Position numbers and translations under genes: made by a program. A stretch of DNA of 64,000 nt, taken from contig DISK01000015.1 of the NCBI GenBank assembly GCA_002421905.1, forward strand, positions 1 to 64,000. The letters are read 5' to 3'. Below the pieces are notes generated by a model. It was not told the DNA's origin. It made no database searches and saw only the letters and a program-made list of their open reading frames with translations. Every line of letters begins with the position of its first letter. Positions within the stretch are counted from its first letter, which is position 1. Source of the DNA: Micavibrio sp. UBA6212 (lineage in GTDB: Bacteria; Pseudomonadota; Alphaproteobacteria; Micavibrionales; Micavibrionaceae). Below, piece after piece: positions 42,410 to 51,432 of the stretch.

Positions 42410-43624
42410 CTATGTTTTGCTGCGATGCAGCGATTTGACCGAGCCCATCCATTTGGTCATTGGCTTCCACATCTGTTCTTTGGCCGAGCCGCCGACCATC
42501 ATACTGATATGGCCGCAATCGGGATTGAGAATTGTTGCATGGGGTAATTGTTTTGCCAGTGATTTGGCAGAGATCGGCGAAACGATTTTATCGCGGGATG
42601 GCACGACGACAAAGCTGGGTTTTGTGATGGAACCAGCTTTGATCGTCTGTCCGCCGATTTCCCAGTTTCCTTTAATGGGTTTGTTGTGGATATACCAATC
42701 ATTGACCGCCCCGATCAAGATTCCCGCCGGAAGGTCGGATCCCCCGTTGATCCAATCCTCTACCGCGACGAACAATCTGGCCTGAGAGGAATTCATTTTC
42801 ATATCAGCAAACGCAGAGAACTTCCTTGCCACCATTGACGGATCAACCCCTGCAAAGATCAGTTGCAGCCATTCATTGGGCATATAATCAAGATGAGCCA
42901 CGCGTACCAATCCGCCGTCTTCAACCCATCTATGAATGGCTGCCGAAATACTTGCCTCGCCCCCAACACTGAAATCCCAAGGTGTCGCCACAAAAACAAG
43001 ACCATCAAAAACATCCGGATTTAACTGTTCAGCAGCAGCCAATAACAAGCCACCCATGCAATATCCCAAGCCGAACAAGGGCAAATCAGTTTTCTGTTTC
43101 TTGAGCCATAATAAAAGCTTGCCCATTTTGGTGGCAATGGCTTGATCCAGATCATAAAGTTCAGGGTCTTCACGCATATTCCCCCATTCCAGAAGGAACA
43201 CATCATAGCCCTGAGCCGACAACCAGCGCAGCAATGACCGGTCATCGGGGAGAATATCCAGAATCTCTGACCCGTTGATCATAGAAGGTACAACAAGAAT
43301 CTGGCCCTTGGAGTATTTGCGGCGTTGATCCGTTTTTGCGGCAAGCCAGATCAATCGGGCTTCCCCATCTGACCAGACAATACTGTTATGTTGCAGCCCG
43401 CGTTGATAGTCATGCATCTGATATTTACGCAGGCCTTCGATTACCTTTTCCATACTTGCTTTGCTGGATTGGCCTTCTTCATCATTCCAGAAATCATTTC
43501 CGAAAGACTTGCCGCTGAGAAGTTTGGGGCATGCCATTGCTGCGGACGCCAAGCCCAACTGCATCATCAACGGACGCTGGCGAATTGCAGGTTGCAATAA
43601 AGTTGGTTTGATCCGGTTATCCAT
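42410..43624 (-). CDS. phaC: Short PHA synthase-like protein
   Basis: 404 aa, well below class I PhaC (about 560-600 aa) and without the long N-terminal domain. The alpha/beta-hydrolase core matches PHA synthases: PSMINGSEILDILPDDRSLLRWL, a lipase-like box with Cys (GYCMGG, Cys189), Asp345 in SRDKIVS and His372 in CGHISMMVG. All three catalytic positions are intact, so polymerase activity is plausible. Its place upstream of phaA-phaB and divergent from phaR supports the role. A depolymerase is unlikely, since those use Ser. Class III enzymes need PhaE, not seen here. Confidence 0.78.
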   Translation of the reverse strand: MDNRIKPTLLQPAIRQRPLMMQLGLASAAMACPKLLSGKSFGNDFWNDEEGQSSKASMEKVIEGLRKYQMHDYQRGLQHNSIVWSDGEARLIWLAAKTDQRRKYSKGQILVVPSMINGSEILDILPDDRSLLRWLSAQGYDVFLLEWGNMREDPELYDLDQAIATKMGKLLLWLKKQKTDLPLFGLGYCMGGLLLAAAEQLNPDVFDGLVFVATPWDFSVGGEASISAAIHRWVEDGGLVRVAHLDYMPNEWLQLIFAGVDPSMVARKFSAFADMKMNSSQARLFVAVEDWINGGSDLPAGILIGAVNDWYIHNKPIKGNWEIGGQTIKAGSITKPSFVVVPSRDKIVSPISAKSLAKQLPHATILNPDCGHISMMVGGSAKEQMWKPMTKWMGSVKSLHRSKT

Positions 43625-43773
43625 CAGGGCCTATGGGCGATTGTTTTGAATAAAGGTTGAAACATTATTATGACATTCCAAAATACCGCGCAGCAAAATA
43701 TTTGTCACGGACAATAATTTGTGTTTAATTATAGGTAAGATCCTGCAACATTTTACAGCATAGGCGCAAGACA
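43625..43773. promoter_or_regulatory. Divergent phaC / phaR intergenic region
   Basis: 149 nt between phaC (minus) and phaR (plus), AT-rich, should contain both promoters and, by analogy with other PHA loci, PhaR binding sites. No clear long dyad and no confident -35/-10 pair are seen. Confidence 0.4.
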
Positions 43774-44283
43774 ATGGTTTCGAAAAAGGGGGGCGACAAG
43801 CCCACAGTAATTAAAAAATATGCTAACCGTCGTTTGTACGACACCGGTCGCAGCAGCTACGTCACTCTTGATGATCTCTGCCAGATGGTCAAAGAAGGAT
43901 ATGACTTCGTTGTTTATGATGCAAAATCGGGTGACGACCTGACCCGTTCTGTTCTGACACAAATTATTGTCGAACAAGAATCGAAAGGTGGGCAGAATCT
44001 TCTTCCCACAAATTTCCTGCGCCAACTGATCGGTTTTTATGGCGACAATATGGGGAAATTTGTTCCCAATTATCTTGAACAGGCGTTCAATGAATTCACG
44101 CAAAAACAAGACCAGTTCCGCGATCAACTGAACAAGTCGTTTGGTGGTATTTTTCCAATGAGCAGCTTTGAAGAAATGAGCAAACAAAACATGGCATTGT
44201 TTGAACAAACCATGAAGGCATTTTCGAACTTCTCTATACCCGGTAAAAAAGCCGAAAAAGGAACCGAAAAAGATGAAGAGTAA
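43774..44283 (+). CDS. phaR: PHA synthesis repressor PhaR
   Basis: 169 aa. The N-terminal PHB/PHA accumulation regulator DNA-binding domain is very clear (VIKKYANRRLYDTGRSSYVTLDDLCQMVKEG), followed by the PHB_acc domain (GDDLTRSVLTQIIVEQESKG) and a helical C-terminus rich in Gln/Phe. PhaR senses PHA and represses phasin and PHA genes. It is divergent from phaC and closed by a strong terminator. Confidence 0.96.
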   Translation: MVSKKGGDKPTVIKKYANRRLYDTGRSSYVTLDDLCQMVKEGYDFVVYDAKSGDDLTRSVLTQIIVEQESKGGQNLLPTNFLRQLIGFYGDNMGKFVPNYLEQAFNEFTQKQDQFRDQLNKSFGGIFPMSSFEEMSKQNMALFEQTMKAFSNFSIPGKKAEKGTEKDEE

Positions 44284-44310
44284 TTTTCTGTTCTTGCAGA
44301 TTTGAATAAA

Positions 44311-44334
44311 ACCGCCCCAAGGGCGGTTTTTTTT
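44311..44334 (+). terminator. Intrinsic terminator after phaR
   Basis: ACCGCCC (44311-44317) pairs with GGGCGGT (44321-44327), then eight T residues. Four A residues precede the stem, so it may also serve the convergent minus-strand EAL gene. Confidence 0.9.
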
Positions 44335-46054
44335 ATTGCTTGGTTACATCGGTTAAATCAATGGGAACATACGGGAGTATCCAAGGACGATCCATAGACG
44401 GGAGCCCATACACAAACCCTTGAATATGATCTATCCCATCTTTGGCCAGAAGATCAGCCTCAGCCAGAGTTTCTGCACCTTCGCCCACGGTTTCCAGATC
44501 CATGGCGGACGCCAGAGAATGAAGGGTACGGATAAAGAGTTTATTTTCTTCTTTCTCCATTTCACGGACAAATGACTTATCAATCTTTACAATATCCAAA
44601 GACAGGTCTTTCAACTGGGTGAAGGCTGTTTGTCCCGCGCCAAAATCATCCAAAGCAATTTTACAGCCCAAATCCTGCACGGCACGAATAACCCGCATCG
44701 TTTGATTGACATCACTCATCACCACACTTTCGGTGATCTCGACAATCAGACGTGACGCCACATCCGGATGATCTCTCAATTCCATGGTCAGTACTTTAAG
44801 CCAATCAGGGTCTGTGAACGTATGGTTCGACACATTGACAGAAAGAGAGATGGTTGGAAAATCTTTCAATTCGCGAACCGCTTCGCGAGTAGCAAAATTA
44901 TCCACCAGCCGCGTTAGTCCCATTTTCTCGATTGCCTCGATAAATTGTCCGGCGGAATGAACCTCTCCATTTTCATCAATCAAACGGATCAGGCATTCAT
45001 GAAAGGAGATGTTATTGGTTCGGGAATTTACAATACCCTGAAATGCCATTTTAACGCGGCCATCCTTGAATCCCCTGAGGAATGTATCCCCTATCGTCAA
45101 GACATCACGGAAATTGTTGATCTCCTCACCCAGTCTTTCGGAATACTCGATAAAGCAGCCACGCCCCTTGTTCTTTGCGTCATTCAGGGCCAACTCGGCA
45201 CGACTTAGAAGGGAAGATCCGGATATTTCTTTTTGGGGCAATCTGATTCCCCCGATCGAGACAACCTGATGGATTGCCCGTTCCTGAATTTCCAGAGAAT
45301 GATTGTAGAAGACTTCCAGAATTTCATGCGCAATGTCGTGCATTTCGCCTGGGTTGCGATCTTTGAACAACAGACCGAACACATCCCCCGACACATGGAA
45401 CATCTCAGCTTTGTCGGAGACCAGTACCTTCAGCATCTTTTCAACCAGATGAATCAGGTCATCTGCAAAATTACTGCCATAAATTTCATTGACCAGCGAC
45501 ATCCGGTCAAGACCAACCAAAATTAAAAATCCGGCCTTTTCTTTTCCTTCACTGACCGTTTTTTCCAATTCATCAAGCAGGCTGCGGCGGCCTTCACTGC
45601 CACTAAAAGCCGAAGAGGCGGTATTTCGGAATTCCATTTTACGGTTTAATCTTTTTTGCTGTTGAATTGTTTCAACATCCAATGCCATCAAACTCTGAAT
45701 GGTGGTTTTTTTGCTTTCAGCCTCATGTCTGGCGATTCCTGTTTCAATCACCGGAACCAGAGTTCCATCCGCCCTGCTTAGTTTATACCGCAGGGTAAAA
45801 GTCTTTTCTTTCTCCGTCACCTTTGACAGGGCCTCTGCAATAGATAATTGACGAGCCACCAGATCCTCGGCGGAGACCATGTTCTTGAAGTCATCCTTGT
45901 TCTTTGGAAAGCTTTCTTCGGGCAGGCCCAGTACGCCCATAACATCCCCGATAAACTCGTACCTGTCGTCTTCAAGATGATATAAATACGCAACCTGACG
46001 GCTGACGCGCAAGGAAGATGCCAAATGTTGTAGCCAAAGCTTACTATCCGCCAT
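44333..46054 (-). CDS. PAS-GGDEF(degenerate)-EAL c-di-GMP protein
   Basis: 573 aa, no transmembrane helix or signal, so cytoplasmic. A PAS-like fold (about 15-130) precedes a GGDEF domain (about 165-300) whose motif is SGDVF, so cyclase activity is unlikely. The EAL domain (about 320-560) has ECL for EAL, but the acid is kept; SVNVS, VEITES, LDDFGAG, VKIDKSF and EGAE motifs are all present, so phosphodiesterase activity is plausible. A GTP-sensing regulatory role for the GGDEF domain is possible. An AAAGG site precedes the ATG. Convergent with phaR. Confidence 0.9.
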   Translation of the reverse strand: MADSKLWLQHLASSLRVSRQVAYLYHLEDDRYEFIGDVMGVLGLPEESFPKNKDDFKNMVSAEDLVARQLSIAEALSKVTEKEKTFTLRYKLSRADGTLVPVIETGIARHEAESKKTTIQSLMALDVETIQQQKRLNRKMEFRNTASSAFSGSEGRRSLLDELEKTVSEGKEKAGFLILVGLDRMSLVNEIYGSNFADDLIHLVEKMLKVLVSDKAEMFHVSGDVFGLLFKDRNPGEMHDIAHEILEVFYNHSLEIQERAIHQVVSIGGIRLPQKEISGSSLLSRAELALNDAKNKGRGCFIEYSERLGEEINNFRDVLTIGDTFLRGFKDGRVKMAFQGIVNSRTNNISFHECLIRLIDENGEVHSAGQFIEAIEKMGLTRLVDNFATREAVRELKDFPTISLSVNVSNHTFTDPDWLKVLTMELRDHPDVASRLIVEITESVVMSDVNQTMRVIRAVQDLGCKIALDDFGAGQTAFTQLKDLSLDIVKIDKSFVREMEKEENKLFIRTLHSLASAMDLETVGEGAETLAEADLLAKDGIDHIQGFVYGLPSMDRPWILPYVPIDLTDVTKQ

Positions 46055-46150
46055 AATTTATGAGCCTTTTTTCCCTGTGCCCCCACCCTGCAACGCGCAG
46101 AAAGAAAGGCTATTGTCTCCATAATGACATGAAATAGTTAGCGGCTTATT

Positions 46151-46171
46151 TACAATTTGTATAAAATTGTA
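46151..46171. repeat. AT-rich inverted repeat upstream of the EAL gene
   Basis: TACAATTT (46151-46158) and AAATTGTA (46164-46171) form a perfect 8-bp dyad with a 5-nt loop, about 100 nt before the EAL gene start and 28 nt after the coiled-coil gene stop. A T-run follows only on the plus strand, which no gene uses. An operator is as likely as a terminator. Confidence 0.4.
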
Positions 46172-46198
46172 TCTTTTTTTATTAAATCATCAAGAAAT

Positions 46199-49072
46199 TC
46201 AATGAAAAGACCGGGCAACTTTGTCGCGTGCGTCAATTGCCAGATCCATCGCCTCGGCACGGCCTTCATGCGCGACTGTAGCCAAAATCCCATCTTCATA
46301 AGTAAACAGAACCGACGCAGAACTTGAGCTTCCCTGCCCGACACAGGCGATTTCATAGGACACACTCCGGACAACGCCAGCAGCCTTTGTCTGGGACGGG
46401 ACAGCGGCAAAGTCTCCATTACATCTTGATTTGGCGCGCGCCAGATATTGGCTTACCACAGAATCAAATGCCGAAAGCTTTTCCGTTTTGCGCATTTCTA
46501 CACTTCCGTATAGGCTCTGGGTCTTCCAGCTATACGCTTTATAACTTGAAGACTCACCACCGGAGACTTCACTCAAACCGCCTTTGAGGGGCACACCGGC
46601 AGTTTTCAGGAATGATGTATATTGTTGGGCAGACGGGAAGATCACAGCATCGGGCTTGTCCACCGCAGCGGACACGCTTGCTTTCTCTGTTCCAAAGGAC
46701 GGCTGGACATACGCAACCTGTTGCGCCACAGATTGCGATTGCTGTTGCATCACTTTGATTTGCGCCTGACGTTGTGCCAGTTCACCTTGCAGAGTAATCA
46801 GTTTTGCCTGAGCTTCACCCAGTTCGGAGCTTCTGTGAACCAGCTCCTCTTTTAGGGTCGCAACAAGTGCATCATTTGATTTTTGTGACGTCTGCGCGGC
46901 CTGAACTTCCTGAGAAAGATTCTGTGTATCCAGCAAGCGACTTTCCAAAGATGCAACTTTTGATTCTTTTTCTGCGAGTTGTGCCTTCAAGGTTGCAACA
47001 TCCGCTTGTGCCTTTTGTAGCTGAATATTGGTTTCAGCACTCCCTGCCTGAGCTGATTTTTGCAAAGAAGCTATCTGCATTTCCATTTCTGCCAGTTTTG
47101 CATTCTTCTCATTGAGTGCAGAGGTGCTGGCCTGAATTTGTGAATTCAACGCTGCGACCTGCCCATCCAGTTTTCCGGCTTGGTTTGCCTGTTCTGACTT
47201 GATTTGAGCAAGATCACTTTGAGCCGAATTTCTTGCATCAACCGCTTCGTTGAATTTCTTTTCGATCTCAGATAAATTTGCTTTCAATTGCGCGATCTGC
47301 TGATCCTTTTCCGGTGAAGCAGCCTGCTTCATCGTTTCCAGTCTGGCTTGCATATCCTTGATCTGGCTATCCCGTTCGGACAAAGAATCTTCCAAAGAGT
47401 TAAGTTTGGAGATTTGAGCGCTATCTGCAATTTTAGGATCAAAGAGCATGGCTTCGATCTCTTTTTTCTCGGCAGTGCATTTCAAGTGCTCTTCATCCAG
47501 CAAAGCCCCCAAACGACGAATTTCGCGTTGGCTTTCCTGATATCTGCGCGTTGCCTGCTCCAGATCCCAGCTTCCACCTGCACTTTTCAACTGTCCGCTT
47601 TCTGATTCCTTTTGCAGCTTTTCGAAACTGGCTTGAAGAGAGGCTTTTTCACCTTCCAATGTTTCGAGCTGGGTTCTTAATGTGCGAATTTCCTTACGCA
47701 GAGCGTTCTCATCCTCCTGAACCGGAGTCTGTGCCGAGGCGGCACTCATTTGAGCCACTTGGTTTTTCAAAGTCTGGTTTTCCGCCTGAATGGATGCCAG
47801 TCTATTTTTCACGGCGTCCAATTCAACCGAATGACCCTGAACTGGCTCAGCTTTGGCAGCTTGTGCCATTTCTTGTTTCTGGTTTCTTAAATTTTCGAGA
47901 TCGGATTTGAGAGCTATATTTTCTGTCTGCAATGCCGCAATTTTATCATCCAACAATTTTTGTTGGGCTTTTTGTTGGTCATCTTGTGGTTTGGATGACG
48001 CCGCAATTTCCACTTGATTGCGAAGCGTCATATTTTCTGATTTGAGTGTTTCAATTTGTTGAGCCAGTCTTTTTGCTTCAGCTTGGGTCTGGTTCAAAAC
48101 TTGTGTTGTTTCTGCCGATGGTTGAGACTTTGAGTCATTCAAGGCAGTCACCTGCTTTTGCAACTGCTCATTTTCACTTTTTGCCGCAATGAGTTTTTCT
48201 TTCATCTCACTCACAGCGGCTCCTTGAGCCTGAGCCAACTGGTTTTCAAAATCCTGGCGGGACTGGCTGAGCGCACGTTTCAACTGTGCATTCTCTGTCA
48301 TCAAGTCCTGAACTCTTTTTTCATTTTCTGCGACCTGTTGTGGATCGACAGCAGGCACCATCGGCTCTGCCTCGACTTTGGTAACGGGAGCAGAAGTTTC
48401 GGTCGAAGAAATTGGTTCCGACCCCAAGGACGGTTTCGGACGAGCCGCAAGCAACCCTTCAACACTCGGTTCTTTCTTAGGGTCATTCGAAGCGGTAACT
48501 ATTTCTCCACTTGTCTCTCCACTGGAGGGAGCGACATTATTTTTTTCTGCGTCCGGAGAAGCAGCCGGAGATTTTAATCCTGCCAAACAGGTTGAAAGCT
48601 CGGAACGTCCATCTTTGAACTGTTCCATTTTGTAATTCAAATCAATGCTGCCAAGTGTAATCAACAATGTCGGAGCGGTTTCAATCGATTTGAAAAATGT
48701 TTCATCTTTGCCAAGACCAATCACAACCACTTGTTCCGATTGCGGCGTTACCTTGAAAGTTTCTTTTTTTGCATTGCCGGGTTGCAGCGTCAGGGTCTGG
48801 TCTGATCCACCTTTGAAAACTGGAGACTGAAAATCAAGAGCCAATGAATATTCGCCCGTGGCATTGCGGGCAAAACTGATAATTGAATTATCATCATATT
48901 TTTGTGCCATCGTGCAGTAGCTCCCCTGCGTGACGCTGGCCACGCGGCTGACTGCCCATGATGATTTTGCTGAGATCGATGTGGACGCCCAAGAGGTTGT
49001 TGATGGTGCCACCAGCGCCGAGCATCCCAGAAAACCAGTTATTATCATTACTGAAAGATTGCGTTTGCTCAT
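46199..49072 (-). CDS. Large exported coiled-coil protein, 957 aa
   Basis: Not assignable to a named family. Signal peptide MSKRNLSVMIITGFLGCSALVAPSTTSWA. A beta-rich N-terminal domain (about 35-180, with two Cys) is followed by a Pro/Ser/Glu linker (about 185-250). A very long coiled coil (about 255-800) is rich in Gln, Ala, Lys and Glu, with repeated 'LxxxNxxLKxQ' heptads. A C-terminal globular domain (about 810-957) has two Cys (SRCNGDF, EIACVGQ). An AAAGGGG site precedes the ATG at 49072. It starts 28 nt after the TcpQ-like gene, so the two form an operon and may form an envelope-spanning complex; that is inference. Confidence 0.85.
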   Translation of the reverse strand: MSKRNLSVMIITGFLGCSALVAPSTTSWASTSISAKSSWAVSRVASVTQGSYCTMAQKYDDNSIISFARNATGEYSLALDFQSPVFKGGSDQTLTLQPGNAKKETFKVTPQSEQVVVIGLGKDETFFKSIETAPTLLITLGSIDLNYKMEQFKDGRSELSTCLAGLKSPAASPDAEKNNVAPSSGETSGEIVTASNDPKKEPSVEGLLAARPKPSLGSEPISSTETSAPVTKVEAEPMVPAVDPQQVAENEKRVQDLMTENAQLKRALSQSRQDFENQLAQAQGAAVSEMKEKLIAAKSENEQLQKQVTALNDSKSQPSAETTQVLNQTQAEAKRLAQQIETLKSENMTLRNQVEIAASSKPQDDQQKAQQKLLDDKIAALQTENIALKSDLENLRNQKQEMAQAAKAEPVQGHSVELDAVKNRLASIQAENQTLKNQVAQMSAASAQTPVQEDENALRKEIRTLRTQLETLEGEKASLQASFEKLQKESESGQLKSAGGSWDLEQATRRYQESQREIRRLGALLDEEHLKCTAEKKEIEAMLFDPKIADSAQISKLNSLEDSLSERDSQIKDMQARLETMKQAASPEKDQQIAQLKANLSEIEKKFNEAVDARNSAQSDLAQIKSEQANQAGKLDGQVAALNSQIQASTSALNEKNAKLAEMEMQIASLQKSAQAGSAETNIQLQKAQADVATLKAQLAEKESKVASLESRLLDTQNLSQEVQAAQTSQKSNDALVATLKEELVHRSSELGEAQAKLITLQGELAQRQAQIKVMQQQSQSVAQQVAYVQPSFGTEKASVSAAVDKPDAVIFPSAQQYTSFLKTAGVPLKGGLSEVSGGESSSYKAYSWKTQSLYGSVEMRKTEKLSAFDSVVSQYLARAKSRCNGDFAAVPSQTKAAGVVRSVSYEIACVGQGSSSSASVLFTYEDGILATVAHEGRAEAMDLAIDARDKVARSFH

Positions 49073-49100
49073 ATTTTGCCCCTTTGGTCTTTGATATCTT

Positions 49101-50135
49101 TTATAGCTGTGATGACACATCCGTTTTAATTACCAAAATTTTGTGACCTTGTTCATCTGTGTACATTTCGCCAACCGGTCTGATTTGTTGGTCGTCATAT
49201 TGGCTTAGTGCATGAAAAACAGCCTCTTCAAATGTTCCCACCTGAGAAACGGATTCTAGCAGGGCATAGTTTTTCTCAGATTGCCAGACTATGCTGGCTC
49301 CTGCATCTTCTGCCCAAACATTCAGCACTTCAGCCAACGGGGCTCCGGAGAGGGCGAACCATCTGGTTTCCGGAGAGCCGGACTTGTTTTCATCCGGCTT
49401 AAAAATCGACGATAGAGCATTGGTAGTTGGCGCGGGTGATGTTGCAGAAGTCTGCTGAGGAACGGGAAGATTGGTGGTTACCGTCGATGCAGGTTCCATC
49501 ATTACCGGAGAAAGACCTTCGGAGCGGAATTGGGAGTGGAGCTCGTTTAATCCGTTTTGCTTGAGAAGTATGTTCACCGCATCCTGAAAACTTCCAACAT
49601 AGGAAAATTCAGCACTCAAATTCGGAGCATCAGGGGAGGCCCACATCAAATCAATCGTTTCCCGTTCAGACCAACGCCGCAGCACATCACGAACATTCTC
49701 GCCTTTTCTGGCACGCCAGCTTTGAACCATCTTGGCCTTGGCCGCATGTTTGGGATTGGTCACAACCAATGCGGTTTGATCCTGAGATGATGGAGTCTCC
49801 ATCATCTCGACCGTCAAGGGTTGAGGCATGGATGATACAGCTTGTGACGGTTGTACTGCTCCATTTTCAGGGAGGCTGTATTTCTGGCGAATAGAATCAG
49901 GAACATAACGTTCGTTAAAAACTTTCAAAGCCGGAGCCTGTTCGTCTATACCTTTGGCCAGATTATAATCCTGATCTGGCGTGACTGTCGTATTATCTTC
50001 CACCGTTGCCACAGGAACCGGCAAATTGGAGCTTTCTGTAGTTCCTCCCAATGTGACCTGAAAACCAGCCTGTGCCGGAGTCGTGCAGGTCAACGCGACC
50101 AATGCAATAAGAGAGCAACCCAGTTTGTGAATCAT
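49101..50135 (-). CDS. Exported protein with two TcpQ/PilL-N-like domains
   Basis: 344 aa. Signal peptide (MIHKLGCSLIALVALTCTTPAQA). Two copies of a domain of the form 'W.A..G..l..VL..W....g..l.W........' lie at about 139-198 (QSWRARKGENVRDVLRRWS to LMWASPDAPNLSAEFSYVGSFQDAVNILL) and 258-342 (RWFALSGAPLAEVLNVWAEDAGASIVWQS to VGTFEEAVFHAL), joined by a Pro/Thr-rich linker. This pattern is that of TcpQ/PilL N-terminal domains, seen in cofactors of type IVb pili and related secretion machines. No secretin is present here. The second ATG (50135) has GAGG at 6 nt and is preferred. Confidence 0.72.
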   Translation of the reverse strand: MIHKLGCSLIALVALTCTTPAQAGFQVTLGGTTESSNLPVPVATVEDNTTVTPDQDYNLAKGIDEQAPALKVFNERYVPDSIRQKYSLPENGAVQPSQAVSSMPQPLTVEMMETPSSQDQTALVVTNPKHAAKAKMVQSWRARKGENVRDVLRRWSERETIDLMWASPDAPNLSAEFSYVGSFQDAVNILLKQNGLNELHSQFRSEGLSPVMMEPASTVTTNLPVPQQTSATSPAPTTNALSSIFKPDENKSGSPETRWFALSGAPLAEVLNVWAEDAGASIVWQSEKNYALLESVSQVGTFEEAVFHALSQYDDQQIRPVGEMYTDEQGHKILVIKTDVSSQL

Positions 50136-50265
50136 ATTCATCCTCGAAACCTTTTGAATAAGCGAATATTCTTGTCGTGTGACTATAGTGTGACTTCATA
50201 GCGCAGAATAGCGGGCTCTGCAATGCTATTGCACGCTTTAGACGACAATATTCCAGTGAATTTTT

Positions 50266-51397
50266 CTAGGAAATATCAGAGATTTCGCCTGCATTTTCTC
50301 CACCGAGCTTCAAAGCCAGAGAGGCATGCATGAAGTCGTCCAGATCCCCGTCAAGAACGGTTTGGGAATCAGTTCGTTCGACCCCTGTTCTGAGATCCTT
50401 GATCATCTGGTACGGTTGAAGCACATAAGAACGGATTTGATGCCCCCAGCCAATATCCGATTTTGAATCATATTGAGAGTCACTCACCGCTTCGCGGATT
50501 TTGAGCTCACGCTCATATAAACGTGCCTTCAACATTTCCATGGCAGAAGCGCGGTTCTGGTGCTGGGATCTTTGCGCCTGACATGACACAACAATTCCGG
50601 TTGGATTATGGGTAATACGGACGGCGCTATCTGTCCGGTTAACGTGCTGCCCCCCTGCTCCACTGGAACGGAAAGTATCCACCCGTAAATCTTTTTCCAG
50701 AATCTCAATCTCAATATTCTCGTCCACAATCGGAGAAACAGATACGGATGCAAAACTGGTATGACGACGAGCCTGCGAGTCAAACGGGGAAATTCGTACC
50801 AGACGATGAACACCGCTTTCGTGTTTCAACCATCCATAGGCTTGCGCCCCTTCGACTTTGATAGTGGTCGATTTGATCCCTGCACCATCGCCTTCGGTTT
50901 CATCCAGATAGGAAACCTTGTATCCATGACTTTCTGCCCAGCGAACATACATACGCAGCAACATTCCAGCCCAGTCACAAGCTTCCGTCCCGCCTGCGCC
51001 AGCATTCACTTCCAGATAGGCTCCGTTTTCATCTGCTTCACCAGAGAGAAGGCTTTGCAGCTGCAATTTGCGCGCAGCCTTGGCCAACGTCTTAATATGA
51101 GCGCAGGATTCCTCGACCAAGGACTCATCCCCCTCGGCTTCGGCCAAAGAAATCATTTCGACATTATCGTTGAGTGTGGTTTCGACATGACGAACCTCTC
51201 CGACCCTTTGGGCCAGACGGTTCTTCTCTTTCATCAAGGTTTGTGCTTTGTCAGGATTTTCCCATAAACCGGGCTCCGCAGAGAGCGCTTCCAGTTCATC
51301 TAGACGGGATATGGCAACATTCCAGTCAAAGATGCCTCCGTAACAGTTGGAGGGCATACTGGATTTCATCAACCAATGCTTGAATGTCTGCGCGCAC
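50266..51397 (-). CDS. prfB: Peptide chain release factor 2, programmed +1 frameshift
   Basis: 376 aa after frameshift. RF2 reads UGA and UAA stop codons. The gene starts at GTG 51397 (VRADIQALVDEI...LLRRHL, 23 codons), reaches CTT TGA C with the in-frame TGA at 51328-51326, and continues in the +1 frame as DWNVAISRLDEL from 51327. A GGAGG element (51339-51335) lies 3 nt before the slippery CTT, exactly as in E. coli. The start has a TTAGGAG site. The SPF codon-recognition motif (RISPFDSQARR) and GGQ (SSGAGGQHVNRTDS) are intact. A single-frame reading would begin spuriously near 51372. Confidence 0.96.
51325..51340 (-). promoter_or_regulatory. RF2 autoregulatory frameshift site
   Basis: On the coding strand CGGAGGCATCTTTGAC: internal Shine-Dalgarno GGAGG, 3-nt spacer, slippery CTT, in-frame TGA, then C, the poor-termination context. 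When RF2 is scarce, ribosomes shift +1 and make full-length RF2. Confidence 0.96.
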
Positions 51398-51432
51398 TGC
51401 GTTGTTTCTCCTAACTAAATTAAGCCATCGGA

